This document shows, one piece after another, positions 11,401 to 21,166 of a DNA stretch of 64,000 nt. Below the pieces are notes generated by a model. The model did no database searches. It was given only the letters and a program-made list of their open reading frames with translations, and was not told where the DNA came from. How positions within the stretch are numbered: the first letter of the stretch is position 1; every line of letters starts with the position of its first letter. The translations under genes were made by a program, and so were the position numbers. Origin of the DNA: Dipodascopsis uninucleata var. uninucleata (taxonomy: Eukaryota > Ascomycota > Lipomycetes > Lipomycetales > Lipomycetaceae); contig JAJLTO010000004.1 in the NCBI GenBank assembly GCA_030568195.1, positions 496,001 through 560,000 on the forward strand. The letters are read 5' to 3'.

Positions 11401-11740
11401 CAGCACCAGCTCGAGTCTCAAGTTGACTGAGAAGCGGAACAACTCCGAAACCATTTTCTTGTTCAGCTCCCTTCCACCCCACAATTCCAGTGTCTAAGTC
11501 GAATGTTTCAGGAGAATAAGAGAATATAGCATCTGACAACGCATAATTCACGAGCTCAACCAACGTTTGAGGTGTAACGTAAGTCGGTCCGATGAAAGAA
11601 CTGATATCCTCAGATATGGGGAATGGAAATGCAATGGAGTCTTCCTTCTGGAGGACCTTTGAAGTACCATTGACACCATTACTCAATAATTCAGCACCAT
11701 TGGAATGTCCGTTAGACAGTTTAATATCCTGAACGACCAT
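8429..11740 (-). CDS. MET10: Sulfite reductase [NADPH] flavoprotein (alpha) subunit
   Basis: The subunit passes electrons from NADPH through FAD to the hemoprotein subunit, which reduces sulfite to sulfide in sulfate assimilation. One uninterrupted frame gives 1103 aa, close to the yeast Met10 size. The N-terminal two thirds resemble the pyruvate:ferredoxin oxidoreductase-like part found in fungal Met10, and no flavodoxin domain is evident. The C-terminal third is a cytochrome P450 reductase-like FAD/NADPH module: an FNR entry around residue 720, the FAD-binding KRREYSIASS (about 885), the NADP-binding GLGTGLAPFKAF (about 955), FLGSRHQKEEYLY and the aromatic C-terminal residue (ILEVY). The start is the ATG at 11,740. 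A CACGTG lies about 180 bp upstream. Confidence 0.96.
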   Translation of the reverse strand: MVVQDIKLSNGHSNGAELLSNGVNGTSKVLQKEDSIAFPFPISEDISSFIGPTYVTPQTLVELVNYALSDAIFSYSPETFDLDTGIVGWKGAEQENGFGVVPLLSQLETRAGAGSLPLGYILSSKLPRKNEYAPRSIIASSGSLPALAPILTEISYLPSVPTPIVLNVAAVDYSPVSGTYVSDYVTALNTAEEASFAVVNSSKAGEIQHMALFASLLSTVQPTVHLYDGVRLARESQRVVDVLSVKRITDTFEKIINTANEQKLHRSEPYSKAGRLLSALNSELGTSYKLFEYEGHDQPEVVLIMLNTVDSAIATETALILSDEGERVGVLSVRVASPFSEAQFLNAIPRSTKRVLVFGQVYSQEQVDDKFYHSSLYEQAFAAMVMSQSFPIEARPGLIDFKHTRESVFTPKHFVWYFDQLLRNVPVVYEIPRAVSLNSFSTVSSFDLLSEKSVSQAVFWTTDDSAFVIAPSKLAQFSSLDSSKNTQFFASFENDTLAGIVESELRHSKLTIDLSYPVTNADVVFVGDEKIFESYNVVSALKYGGTLLINTASKFEDISEKFSSDIKKVLIEKNTVIKTINISAIVDATDKISGSIAFQIAYLTVAFPDSTAETFLGKLASLNLAEDDASISEVSALVEKVQNSITTSALPTTWELKESDEVFLPSFAVADSFAPNEEKFVEEPSMEVETWQTAAKHLAFKEAYNFTTSLRPDLPVTNFIARVKENKRLTPTTYDRNIFHIEFDISGTGLKYDIGEALGVHGQNDRELVDQFIKMYGLDPDAVVLIPSREDPAISEYRTVFQVLLEDVDIFGKIPKKFYESLADFATDEKQKEYLIKLASPAGAEEFKKRADEDMLTYADILEEFDSARPSFEKLIEIVNPLKRREYSIASSQKVHPNAVHLLIVVVDWVDPRGRKRYGQCSRYISMLPVGSEVVVSVKPSVMKLPPLTKQPIIMAGLGTGLAPFKAFVEEKVWQKAQGHEIGEIYLFLGSRHQKEEYLYGEFWEAHKSAGIITHIGAAFSRDQPQKIYIQDRMRECIEDLVPAFVMEQGCYYLCGPTWPVPDVTAVLEDIIAKDAEARGATVDTHKEIEELKEKSRYILEVY

Positions 11741-12195
11741 TTTTAACGTCCAGGCTTAAGGAGTTTCTAGATATCTAATCTCTTTCTGCTGAACAGATAT
11801 ATCTTGAACGAACTTGAGCGTATAAGCCAACAATTAAAAAAGCATAACGCCATACATGAGGCGGTGAAATTTTTTTACTAATTACCCTAATATCAATGGC
11901 ATCATTTAACCTAATTGCACGTGATAATCTAGTGACACCCATGGCTTAGATACAAATGTCACTTTTTCTCATGGGTATAATCTGTAAACTTCATGCACTG
12001 ACTGAACAATAGCTATTTCGTCCACAACCATAATTTCATTTAAGGTATTTTCACTTGATCAGTATCAGAGCAGAAGTATTTGATTATTGAACGATAATCC
12101 GACGTAAGATAGTGACAGATTATCCTTGTAAGAGGACTTAAATAGAAAACCTGCAGAAATGATCTGGCTAGAAATAACTCAGCCGGATCAAAATA
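11741..12195. promoter_or_regulatory. Divergent promoter of MET10 and the unknown 200-aa gene
   Basis: This 455-bp spacer separates two divergent starts and has no coding potential. It carries one CACGTG hexamer (listed separately). No other motif is clear. Confidence 0.5.
11918..11923. promoter_or_regulatory. CACGTG (Cbf1-type) site upstream of MET10
   Basis: The hexamer in context is GCACGTGA, about 180 bp upstream of the MET10 ATG. In ascomycetes the bHLH factor Cbf1, with Met4, activates sulfur-assimilation genes through TCACGTG. The position fits; binding is inferred. Confidence 0.5.
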
Positions 12196-12798
12196 ATGGA
12201 TATTCGACAACTAAGTACTGAGAACGCGGTTCAGCAAATAATCAATATATGCTCCACGAACACGACCGTGATTGTGGTTAAAAAAGAAGATATATTTGCT
12301 GGAGACATATATGATCCCGTATCCGAAGGAAATCCTATTGTGATTTCGTCGTACGCAGGTTTATCGATGAAGGAGCTAAAAATTCTACGCGCGGTGACAA
12401 GCTACGTGGTTCCTAACGTAGAGATGTTTCGTGCCCTTCTACTGTATGGAGCAGTCAGTGACACTCAGTTAGCATCACACAGCAGCGAAAGAGCAAACAC
12501 GATTAATGGTACAAAGACATCAATAGATTGGGCGTCGGATTCGTCGTCTACTTTAGTTGTATTTGGTCTAATTGGTGCACATCTAACTGATCCTGCGAAA
12601 AGAAATGGCCAAGATATCTTCGATTCACTATCGTTGCTGGCTAATTCTGTGGCAGAAAGTCGAGGAAAATTTAGAGCGCTTGTTTTACTAGAGAGAGAAG
12701 ACACGATTTCCGAAACCGAGATTCCTCTTACGAAGAGTAAACTGGATTCAGAGATGACAGTTTCTATATCAGAGGTTATACGTCGATACAAGATATGA
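12196..12798 (+). CDS. Uncharacterised 200-aa protein
   Basis: A single ATG-started frame of 200 codons that I do not recognise. It looks like a folded soluble protein rather than a chance frame: it alternates strand-like and helical hydrophobic segments (NTTVIVVKKEDIF, NPIVISSYAGLSMKELKILRA, STLVVFGLIGAHL, RALVLLERED) and has no signal peptide or membrane segment. The C-terminus is basic (VIRRYKI). The strand followed by LIGAHL resembles the core of an alpha/beta fold, perhaps RecA-like or an assembly chaperone, but no Walker A is seen. It is divergent from MET10 and convergent with NUF2 (180 bp between stops). Confidence 0.75.
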   Translation: MDIRQLSTENAVQQIINICSTNTTVIVVKKEDIFAGDIYDPVSEGNPIVISSYAGLSMKELKILRAVTSYVVPNVEMFRALLLYGAVSDTQLASHSSERANTINGTKTSIDWASDSSSTLVVFGLIGAHLTDPAKRNGQDIFDSLSLLANSVAESRGKFRALVLLEREDTISETEIPLTKSKLDSEMTVSISEVIRRYKI

Positions 12799-12978
12799 AT
12801 GTAAATTGCTACCATCGATCTTCATTAAAATCTATTGTAAACAGTTACGTAAACACTATTATATTATAATTCAATTACACGATACCGAGAACATTTAACC
12901 TATTAATACAGAAATTATGCTTTTCCTCAATATTGCAGCTCATTTCACCAAAACAACGAGGATATAATTATACCTTCT

Positions 12979-14553
12979 TTATCGCGCAGCAATGCATTGG
13001 TCCATTTCGGTTACATAGAGTGACACATGAGCCTCCAACTTCTCCAGCTCGCTGGTAGTGCTGCGAATCTCTTCCTCAAGTTCCTGTTGAAGGTCTTGCT
13101 GTTTCTTCTCTACCTTTGCGATTAGAGCTTTCTTCTTCTCCATGTCCTGAGTAACAACACTTCGTTCAGCGACCAGTGCGGCATATGCTTCTTTAAGTTC
13201 CTGGGTTCTCTTATGGACGGCTTCACGCTTATTTATCCTTTGTTCTTGAAGACGTTGAATTCTTTCTTCTGCATTTGCTAATTGCCTCTTAAGTTGTGTT
13301 GATTTTCTCTCGACTTCATGAACCTCTATTTGTCTCTGGTCATGTAATTCCATCAATTTTGAAAGTTGTCTGCTAGCTTCTTCCTGTTTCGTCAGCTCAT
13401 TTTCAGTTTCTTCCATGATCTTAAGACAGGCGTTGATATCTTGTTCGATCGTTCGGAAGGTTTCAATTGATATTTCCAGTGCTCTCATCCTCTTTTCGAG
13501 CTTGTCGATGGAGGCTCTACCACTCTGAACTGAGTCATTCATCTCATCATTAATCTTTCGTAAAGTCGCTGGGGCATCGAGAACATAGGGCCGCAGTTTT
13601 TCACATTCTTTACGCATTTGGACTGTCAGGAAGTTTTGATCCTCTAGCTTGGAAACTAATCTTTGCTTGTCACGTTTGTAAGCTTCGTGTTCTGCCACAT
13701 ACTGTTCTTGCACTTTCTTCAACCGACGTAATTCAGCCTCAACTTGATGATTGTGATCTTGTGTTTCTTTAATCTTCGGTAGTTGCTCTTCCTTCTGCAT
13801 CTTCAAATTTTGTAGTTTTTCACTACTCATCAATAAGTTGTTGTACATTTGTTCAGTCTCGAGAGATGTCTCTTCGCTTCGCTGTATTAAGTCTTCGCAA
13901 ACGCCCATATGTTCCTCTCTGAATCGTGCAAAATTGACCACGGCCGATAGTAATCTACGTAATCTTTGCGCTTCTGGCTTGAGAAAATCTGCCATGGAAA
14001 AGTCATCCACGCCACATATTCGCATTAGTTTGTTACTGGCTCGCAATAGTGCAAACATACTTCTAGCAGCTCTCGCAGACTCAAACGTCTCCCTACCTTC
14101 ACTGCAGGCATCCAATCCAGGGATTTGGTTGTCAAATGTAACGCCTAGGAAACTAGCAATCATCTGCTCGTATAGTTGCTGCACAAACATTGCATTTGGT
14201 TTCACTAGCATTTCTTCTGCTACAACAAAATCACATCCTCTTAAGCATACTGCAACTTCGGCAAAATCCAAGAGAGGAAAAATGTCACCTTGAAATACGC
14301 TCTCTATTACCAATTATATAATATTAGTATATTGTGTAACAATGCATCAAATAGATATTTGTCGTTATTCCTCTGCATTTGAATACGGCTCCCTTGCACT
14401 CTCGACTGAGATGCCGTTGGCCACCAACATCTCAGTCATCGAATATTCACTTTACTTACGAGTCCTTGAAGTTGAGGAGCTAAACCCGCTTTGTGGTTTA
14501 TATACGGATGATTTTCTAGTACTGTAAGCAGATTTTCGCGCACTATAAACCAT
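12979..14553 (-). CDS. NUF2: Kinetochore protein Nuf2 (Ndc80 complex)
   Basis: Nuf2 pairs with Ndc80 to attach kinetochores to microtubules. Exon 1 is 14553-14460 and exon 2 is 14303-12979, giving 472 aa. The intron starts GTAAGT and ends with a TACTAAT branch site and TAATAG. It splits a Gln codon and joins a short basic, Ser-rich leader (MVYSARKSAYSTRKSS...) to VFQGDIFPLLDFAEVAVCLRG, the start of the Nuf2 calponin-homology domain. That domain (about 35-165) includes PNAMFVQQLYEQMIASFLG, DFSMADFLKPEAQRLRRLLSAVVNF and RFREEH. A long coiled coil fills the rest of the protein. The exon 2 frame alone has no ATG at its N-terminal end, which is why the upstream exon is needed. Confidence 0.93.
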
Positions 14554-15412
14554 TATTGTGTTCTATTGATGATATTTTACTTGGTGTAAAAACGGTCAAA
14601 ACTTGTCGCTCCTTATTCAGTATTAAGATATAGTAATAGTTTCCGCTATTGATATAAACTACTGATTGTATCTATTGAATAATATCTCGTTACGCGAATA
14701 CGTTCATGTTTCTAATAGAATCTCTAGCTTTTCTAGAGCACTTGATAAATTCACTGTTGCTCTTTGCTGTCCCTGAAAAGGCACATCGCGCTCATTTAGT
14801 AAACAAAACATGTAACCACGACAACATTACCCTAAACACACAATAAATTATTCTCTATCAAAATGGTTTGATGATCGGTTATCAGATAAAAGATGGATAT
14901 GATATTAAAATAGACGAAAAATCAGACTTCCATTGATCTAATAAAACAGTGCTTACAGAACGACAGTCTCCATTTGAGTATAGAAATTTAGATTGTTAGA
15001 GAGTCGATTTCTGATATAGTGGAATTAATGTATACATGATTATATAATTGTTTACATTGCGATAAATAAATAATATCAGTATGACAAAACAGACACGCTC
15101 ATCACGTATATATATATAGATGGGTAGATTCTCTTCTAAATAAGAACGCTGAGACTTCCTAATATTTACAGTATCCAATTAAAAATACAAACAATCCAAG
15201 CCCATTTCTATTTTTTAAAAAAGTTAGATCTTAACTTCCATAAAGAGAAAATACAAGATGGTCATATATACTTATAAAACGCACAAAGAGATTAAGATGA
15301 GAAAGAGTATAAACTACATAAATACACAAGAAAATTGTAACACCAGATAAGTTGTAAATCCCATACAATACCAGTCGTATAACCATATTAACATAAACAT
15401 TTTCCAATTAAG
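14554..15412. other. Intergenic, NUF2 promoter and 3' flank of the GATA gene
   Basis: AT-rich, with no coding or RNA signature. It holds the NUF2 promoter side and the 3' flank of the GATA factor gene. A short TA microsatellite lies near 15,108-15,118. One ATCAGATAA at 14,881-14,889 matches the iron-type GATA consensus, but such sites occur by chance at this frequency. Confidence 0.4.
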
Positions 15413-17972
15413 CTACTTTTTCGTCTCCGCAAGTTTTTCATCGTAAAGTGCCAGAAGTCTCTCGCTATCTTCTAAAGCCTTTTTATGGGCTTCTATCTCC
15501 TCTGCTACTTTGCGTCGCTTGGTATTTATAAATTCCTGCAACTTTTCTGAATTATCTCGCACATCTTCTGGTATTTCAAGTGACAAGATCGACTTATCAC
15601 TGTTTGAAGAAACACTAGGAGTTGTGGATGAAAAGCTTGGATTTAAGATCGAACTTATAGTATTGAATCTTAGAGTCTCATTAGAACGTGCTTCGTGGTC
15701 AGATTCTTGATCTTTGTCACGATCGCCATAATACTCTGAAGAAGCCTGACGCTTTCGTGATTCCATAACACTTGGTTCCGAAGGCGAATGCGATCCTCGA
15801 CTTAATGCAAATTTTAATGGCGGTAGTCTTGAAGAGCCACTGTCATCAATTTCCTTGCTGCTACTATTGCGCTCGTCACTCATTTTTTGGTGCGACATAG
15901 AGGACAGTGATCTGCCAAAAGCCGAAAATGAACCAGGTTGGAACGCACCTGTGAAATCAATTGGAGGTGGAGGTGGTGGTGGACCAGGAGAGGAACTTGA
16001 ATGTCGCCAGTCAATTGGATTCAAATGATTACCAGATGCCTTAAGAGAATCTCCCGCGACCGATAACAAGCTTGGTAATTGCGCTTTAGAACTTTGTTGC
16101 GTACTGTTATAATATGCGGGGGGCGAAAGAGAATCTCGCTCACTGTATGACTCCGCGTGTCCCAAATTATCTAGCCGATGCAACTGCCGCGAGCTTGTGT
16201 TATGAGAAGGTAAGGAGGGAATACTACTTCTTTGGGATTCATTAATAGTAGAAGAATTTAACTTCCAGTTTTGTTGAGCTTGCGTCGGGCCAGACTCCCG
16301 TTGTAAAGAATCCCCACCGCTCGTTGATTGTTGTTGTTCCCCTTGTTCTTGATGATCGTGTTGCTGACGAATAGGTGCACTCTTTTCTTCATCAGATTCA
16401 TCAGATTGACCAATATCACCGTATTGCAGAACACTATTATCGTCTTGCTGTTCTCCGTTATAGCCAATTCGAGGTAATCCGGATGATGTTACAGGAGGGG
16501 CAACTCGTTTTCGACGCTTGATAACACTCTTTTTCATGGCCACTGGTCGATGAACGCCATGTAGCTTATAGTACAGGCCTAGAACACAGATTTCGTCAGC
16601 AAAAAAAGTATAACCTCGCATATTAAATTCACTTTTGTGAACAAAATAATTACATCACGTGACCATGTTCAAGACTAGAGCCATACCAACTATAGACCAG
16701 CAATCGAGCTCGTCGATTACATAAATTGAATTTCAGTTCAAGTAGTGCTAGTTGAATAACGCTGTTCACGGATAAATTTGAATTTTTTAAAAAAGAAACG
16801 CTACAGAAAAAATGAAGCGCAATAGATAGAAAATTATATGAAATATACTCACCACATGCATTACAAATAGTGTGCCCAGCCTCGTCACGACGCCATAGAG
16901 GCGTAATCGTAGTTCCACAATTTTGACAAGCAACGACAATAGTAGGGTTAGCAAACACGCTCCGCTGAGAATCAGCCAGAGATTGATTATGAGAAAGCGA
17001 TTCTCGTGGAGAAGTAAAATCCGTCTCATTCGCAGAACTTCTTGCCGAATCTGAAGATTCGAACGGCTGTGTATTTCTCTGACTGGAATTCTGAAAGGTC
17101 TGTTGTTTCTGATTTTGTAGTGTAGATGCCAACATCTGGGCAGCCTTAGCAGCGCGATTGTTATATGCAGGACAGCCACTGCAAGCTTTAGATCCTCCAG
17201 TACCATTACAGTGACCATCCCCCGGACATGTGCCTGGAACTCCATGATCTGCAGCGATGACCATACTTATAGCAGCGTCGACATCGGTAGCGGAGCCAGA
17301 ACCAGCTACACTGATTGTGGTGGTCTGCGGAGGACGCTTGAGATTGACGGGCCTTGATGTGTTTCTAGCTTTCAGATATAAACCGCAAGCATTGCAGATC
17401 ATAGTACCATCGGGCGCACGTCTCCATAATGGAGTTCTTGTAGTGCCACAGTTGCTACATACTTGACCAACAGATTCTGGCCGAGAAGAAGAAGAGTGAG
17501 CAGCTTGATAATTTCCACCAGTGGATGTTACCTTAGAGACATGTCGAGCATTTAACGATGAAGCAGAGGAATTATGACGAGACTCCTGGCGTTGTTCTTT
17601 TGGTGATCTCTCAGCAGTTGACATTTGTATATTACTCTCGTATTTAGAAATTGCTAAATTGCTATTTTTGTTGTGTTCTGTATCTAGTTCTCTATGTATA
17701 GAGTTCTCTATTTTAGGAGAAAGAGATGATTGTCGATTGTTCAACGCCGAAGACGAGGACGATGACGATGGCGACGTCACGTCCTCAGGCTCGTTGTACT
17801 CGCCTAAACTCCTGATTGGAGGTAATCTTATTGACGTAAAACTGATTTTGCCCGTAAAGCTAGGATCGGAAAGATGAGAAATTGATGTGGTATTTGCTGG
17901 TTTATATAAGGCAGTAGAGGATGACGACGACAATATGGACGATTGCATAGGAGAGTCTAAAGACGCAGGCAT
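15413..17972 (-). CDS. Two-finger GATA transcription factor, iron-responsive repressor type (Sre1/Fep1/Urbs1 family)
   Basis: Fungal members repress siderophore and iron-uptake genes when iron is plentiful. Exon 1 is 17972-16853 and exon 2 is 16578-15413, giving 761 aa. The intron (GTGAGT...TTCTAG) splits a Gly codon within finger 2. Finger 1 starts at about residue 172 (CSNCGTTRTPLWRRAPDG, then CNACG). Finger 2 starts at about 348 (CQNCGTTITPLWRRDEAG, CNACG), then GLYYKLHGVHRPVAMKKSVIK after the splice. Between them lies the diagnostic iron-sensing motif C-x5-C-x8-C-x2-C (CPGDGHC...CSGC, about 245-265). The flanks are Ser-rich with a proline run. A predicted coiled coil (about 720-761) ends the protein, as in Sre1/Fep1. 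The Cys motif makes the iron-regulator subtype likely rather than nitrogen GATA factors. Confidence 0.93.
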
Positions 17973-20900
17973 ACCTTAAAACCCATCGGCCTCTCTGCGC
18001 ATTAATACTTGAAAAAAAAATAGTGCTAGGCAATGATATTATTGTTTGAAGAAAGCCGCCTTTCAGTTTAAATAACGAGAGAATGCTCCTCGAACCAAAT
18101 GCCTCAACTGCTAATAAAATCTGCTTGTAGCACTAAGTTAGCAACAAAAGATAAATTTGGCATTCAAAAGAGCTATTCTCGCATCCTCCTCACAGATAAA
18201 TACTTACCAAAATAACTGTTTAACGGAAAGAAAACTCTTGCGTTTGATGTATTCGATATCGAGTAGAAAAAAATGTTGAAGCCGTGGCTAAGCGACCTAA
18301 TTGAGGATGCTACTCTTCAAAAGAAACGAGTAAAGCAGACTACTGCAAATCGAAACGAGTGCGACTATAGTCGTTCAGTGCCAACGGCCAGAAACAAAAA
18401 AATTCAAGGACCAGGAAAAGATGATAAAAATTAAGGAAAAAATGGGTGGTAAAATAAGGCTCCAAAGACGAAATGAAAACTATCACAGTGAAAAGGAGGG
18501 AGGAGTTCTACCCAAAAAAATTCAAGAGAACTTATCGAAGAATAATATCCTTAACGCTACACTTACTCAATCAAATACACACAACAAGATATAAAGAAAT
18601 AGAATATCCACTACAGCCGTAAAAAAAGAGAATAAAAAAGAAAGAAAGAATAACTCAGCGACACAATCTGATCGATGAGGTGTTCTTGCACTCACGTAAC
18701 TAGAGAGTTCATTAGGCAAGCACACCCAGCGAGCCGCGGCACGTGATGGAATTAAGAGATCTGATATTGTGCGATGACAATTATCTGGATTTTCATTGGA
18801 TGGTATCAAATTGGATGATATGGAAACGTCTGCTACTTGATTGGCTATACTAATCAGATATACCATAAATGGTATAGCCTTTTGTGTAGACCAACTAGCG
18901 AAGCTTTGAGATATGTGATTTTACCCGGTGCTTGCGCCATTTTACCGCTGATGAAAGTAGTTACGCCACTTTATATGCGGCTGTACATTTAACAGGAGCC
19001 AGAAGCTTAACCAAGGGCCGGACTACTCAGTCTAGTCTAGATCTTTTCAGCCGCCTAGACTGCTAGAATCATGAAGAATAGACGACACAGCGAATATAGA
19101 CAAGACCAAAGAGTCAGTAAAGCGGACCAAATTGGCTTTGGTATTGGTGTCTCTACATATTTCTGATCTTTTAGACTGACCCCCCAGAAAACCTTATGCC
19201 CAGCTCGATACAAGCTGCTGATTGAATTTTTTTGGTTAAAATTGCAAAAGGCAAAGACGAAATTCAAGGTCAAAAAAGGTTTCCTGTATTGTGCATTTCA
19301 TAAGAGTGCTTACATTGGCGGATAGCAATAAAGATTACCATAGGCGAGCTTGACATTAGTATAGTAATATAATGATAGCAAAAGCTGTGACTGCGAATTC
19401 TACACGGATATCTGGTAGTAATATCGATAGGCTAATCTAATGATGAGATCATCGACCAATTGCAAGTAATACTAGATATGTATTTTATTCTCGCTGTCCA
19501 AGCTAGAGTACTTTGATCCAGCGGTTCACAGAATTGCAAATTTGCGCAGTGCTCTACATTAACACTACAGAGCTGGTGCATACCCGTGAGCCCTTTACGT
19601 CACAGTCTAGACGATTAAGCATAGATTCACGGTTATCATTATTATCTGCTGCATCTTGGTGCCACATCTTGTAAGCTGAAGTTAACTCGCCAAGGCTCTG
19701 GAAGGATTACCTCCTGGGCGTCGTACCGGCGTAGCTTAGCGTATGTATAAGCATTGAGGGAATATTCGGATAGCCCATTTTGACTTTATATTGCTCTTCT
19801 GATTCTCCTCGAACTATATATTAAGATCTGGGCCGTCTCCAAGAAAGCTCAGCATTCCTCTTTTTGCTTCTTACAGACGCCGTTGAACTCAGTTCACGAA
19901 GGATAATTATGCAATATTTAATGATGTGCTACTTATGGGTAATCCATGGTCTAGTGAAAGTTAGAAGTCCGACTTATGTAGAGAACGCGCATAACATTTT
20001 TTTCCCGGGTTTAAATGTGGCGACTAGGAGCGTCTAGTCTTGTCATATGCATATTATTCTCGTAGCTAGTCGAACATTTCGAAACATGCTGTCTTCTCCT
20101 TCCATAGTCGTCCTGCCGATTCTGGCTGGTAAGGAGATATATATCTATGATGAAGTTCTCCCTACGTTGAATGTTCTAATGTTAACAGATCCATCAAATT
20201 GGTAGCCACATCAGCAATGTTAAGACTACGTCAACACTCTCAGACCAAGTCTTGAATTGTAAAAGATTTTGGCCGTATCTATGTGGATCTGTTCACCTGT
20301 GTGTAGCATGGCCTTGGCATGCGGCTATCGCAGCGTCATTTAGAACTTCATTTCAACTCGTAATAGATCTATCCGAAAATCTTATTGAAAAATAAAATTC
20401 CGAAGTTATCCTACTTGTGAGCCAATAAATTTTAGTCTATCTTAAGAGCCCGATAGAACTGCCTATGACCAGTCGTCTAAAAATGAAATTGAATATTCTA
20501 CATGGTAAAAAAATCTATTTATTATTGAATGGGAAGAAATTTGCGTGTAGCATTACTGATCCTATACTATTAAAGATCTAAAGTCACCATTTAACTACAT
20601 AAGGAAAGCATGATATAAACAGGAACAAAACATAAGTAAAATAAGTGACAAGAACTCTATACAAGAAAAGTACAACAGAGCTAATAAAATAAAATCTTTG
20701 TGATAGGCAAATAAAATGAGTCCAGGACCATCAGGTCACGTAACTTAGAAGCTACCTGACCAGAGGAGCATATAGTTCTCGTTACACGTACTTTCAAACC
20801 TTTCCAGCAGTACAAAAAATTTTTCTAGGCATTCAATAAAACCTTCGAGACATATCATGCAAACTTCCACAAAACATGAAGTGATAAAAGATATAGTAAA

Positions 20901-21166
20901 CCATTATTAATATACTAGATGCAAAAAAAACCGCAATAATATCCGACTTAGCCTGCAAAACAAAACACCGATAAAACGAAGTCATTCCTAAGCCTATATT
21001 TTAACCTACATAAGTATAACTGAAGAGATATTGCTATATATATGTGTATGTATGTACGTATGCGTGCGTCTTGCACGTGTAGAATTATTGCATCCGCCAA
21101 TATGTATCTATATCTATAGATTGTGCATTCAGTGATTTATCTTGTAATAATATTCTTAAGACTCCT
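17973..21166. other. 3.2-kb gene-free region between the GATA factor and kinase genes
   Basis: No open frame of convincing length, no splice-linked exon series and no RNA gene is seen on either strand. The GATA factor reads away from it (its 5' side near 17,973), so the first 1-2 kb may be its promoter or leader. The 21.0-21.17 kb end is the kinase 3' flank with a TATG/TACG simple repeat near 21,035-21,065. Confidence 0.4.

Noticed and set aside
12465-12815. 116-codon frame antisense to the unknown 200-aa gene
   Set aside because: Shadow of the plus-strand gene; its composition is explained by the opposite frame.
14881-14889. ATCAGATAA iron-type GATA site near NUF2; similar sites at 44,907 and 62,393
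   Set aside because: A 9-mer with one degenerate base is expected one to a few times in 64 kb of AT-rich DNA; none lies in a clear iron-gene promoter.
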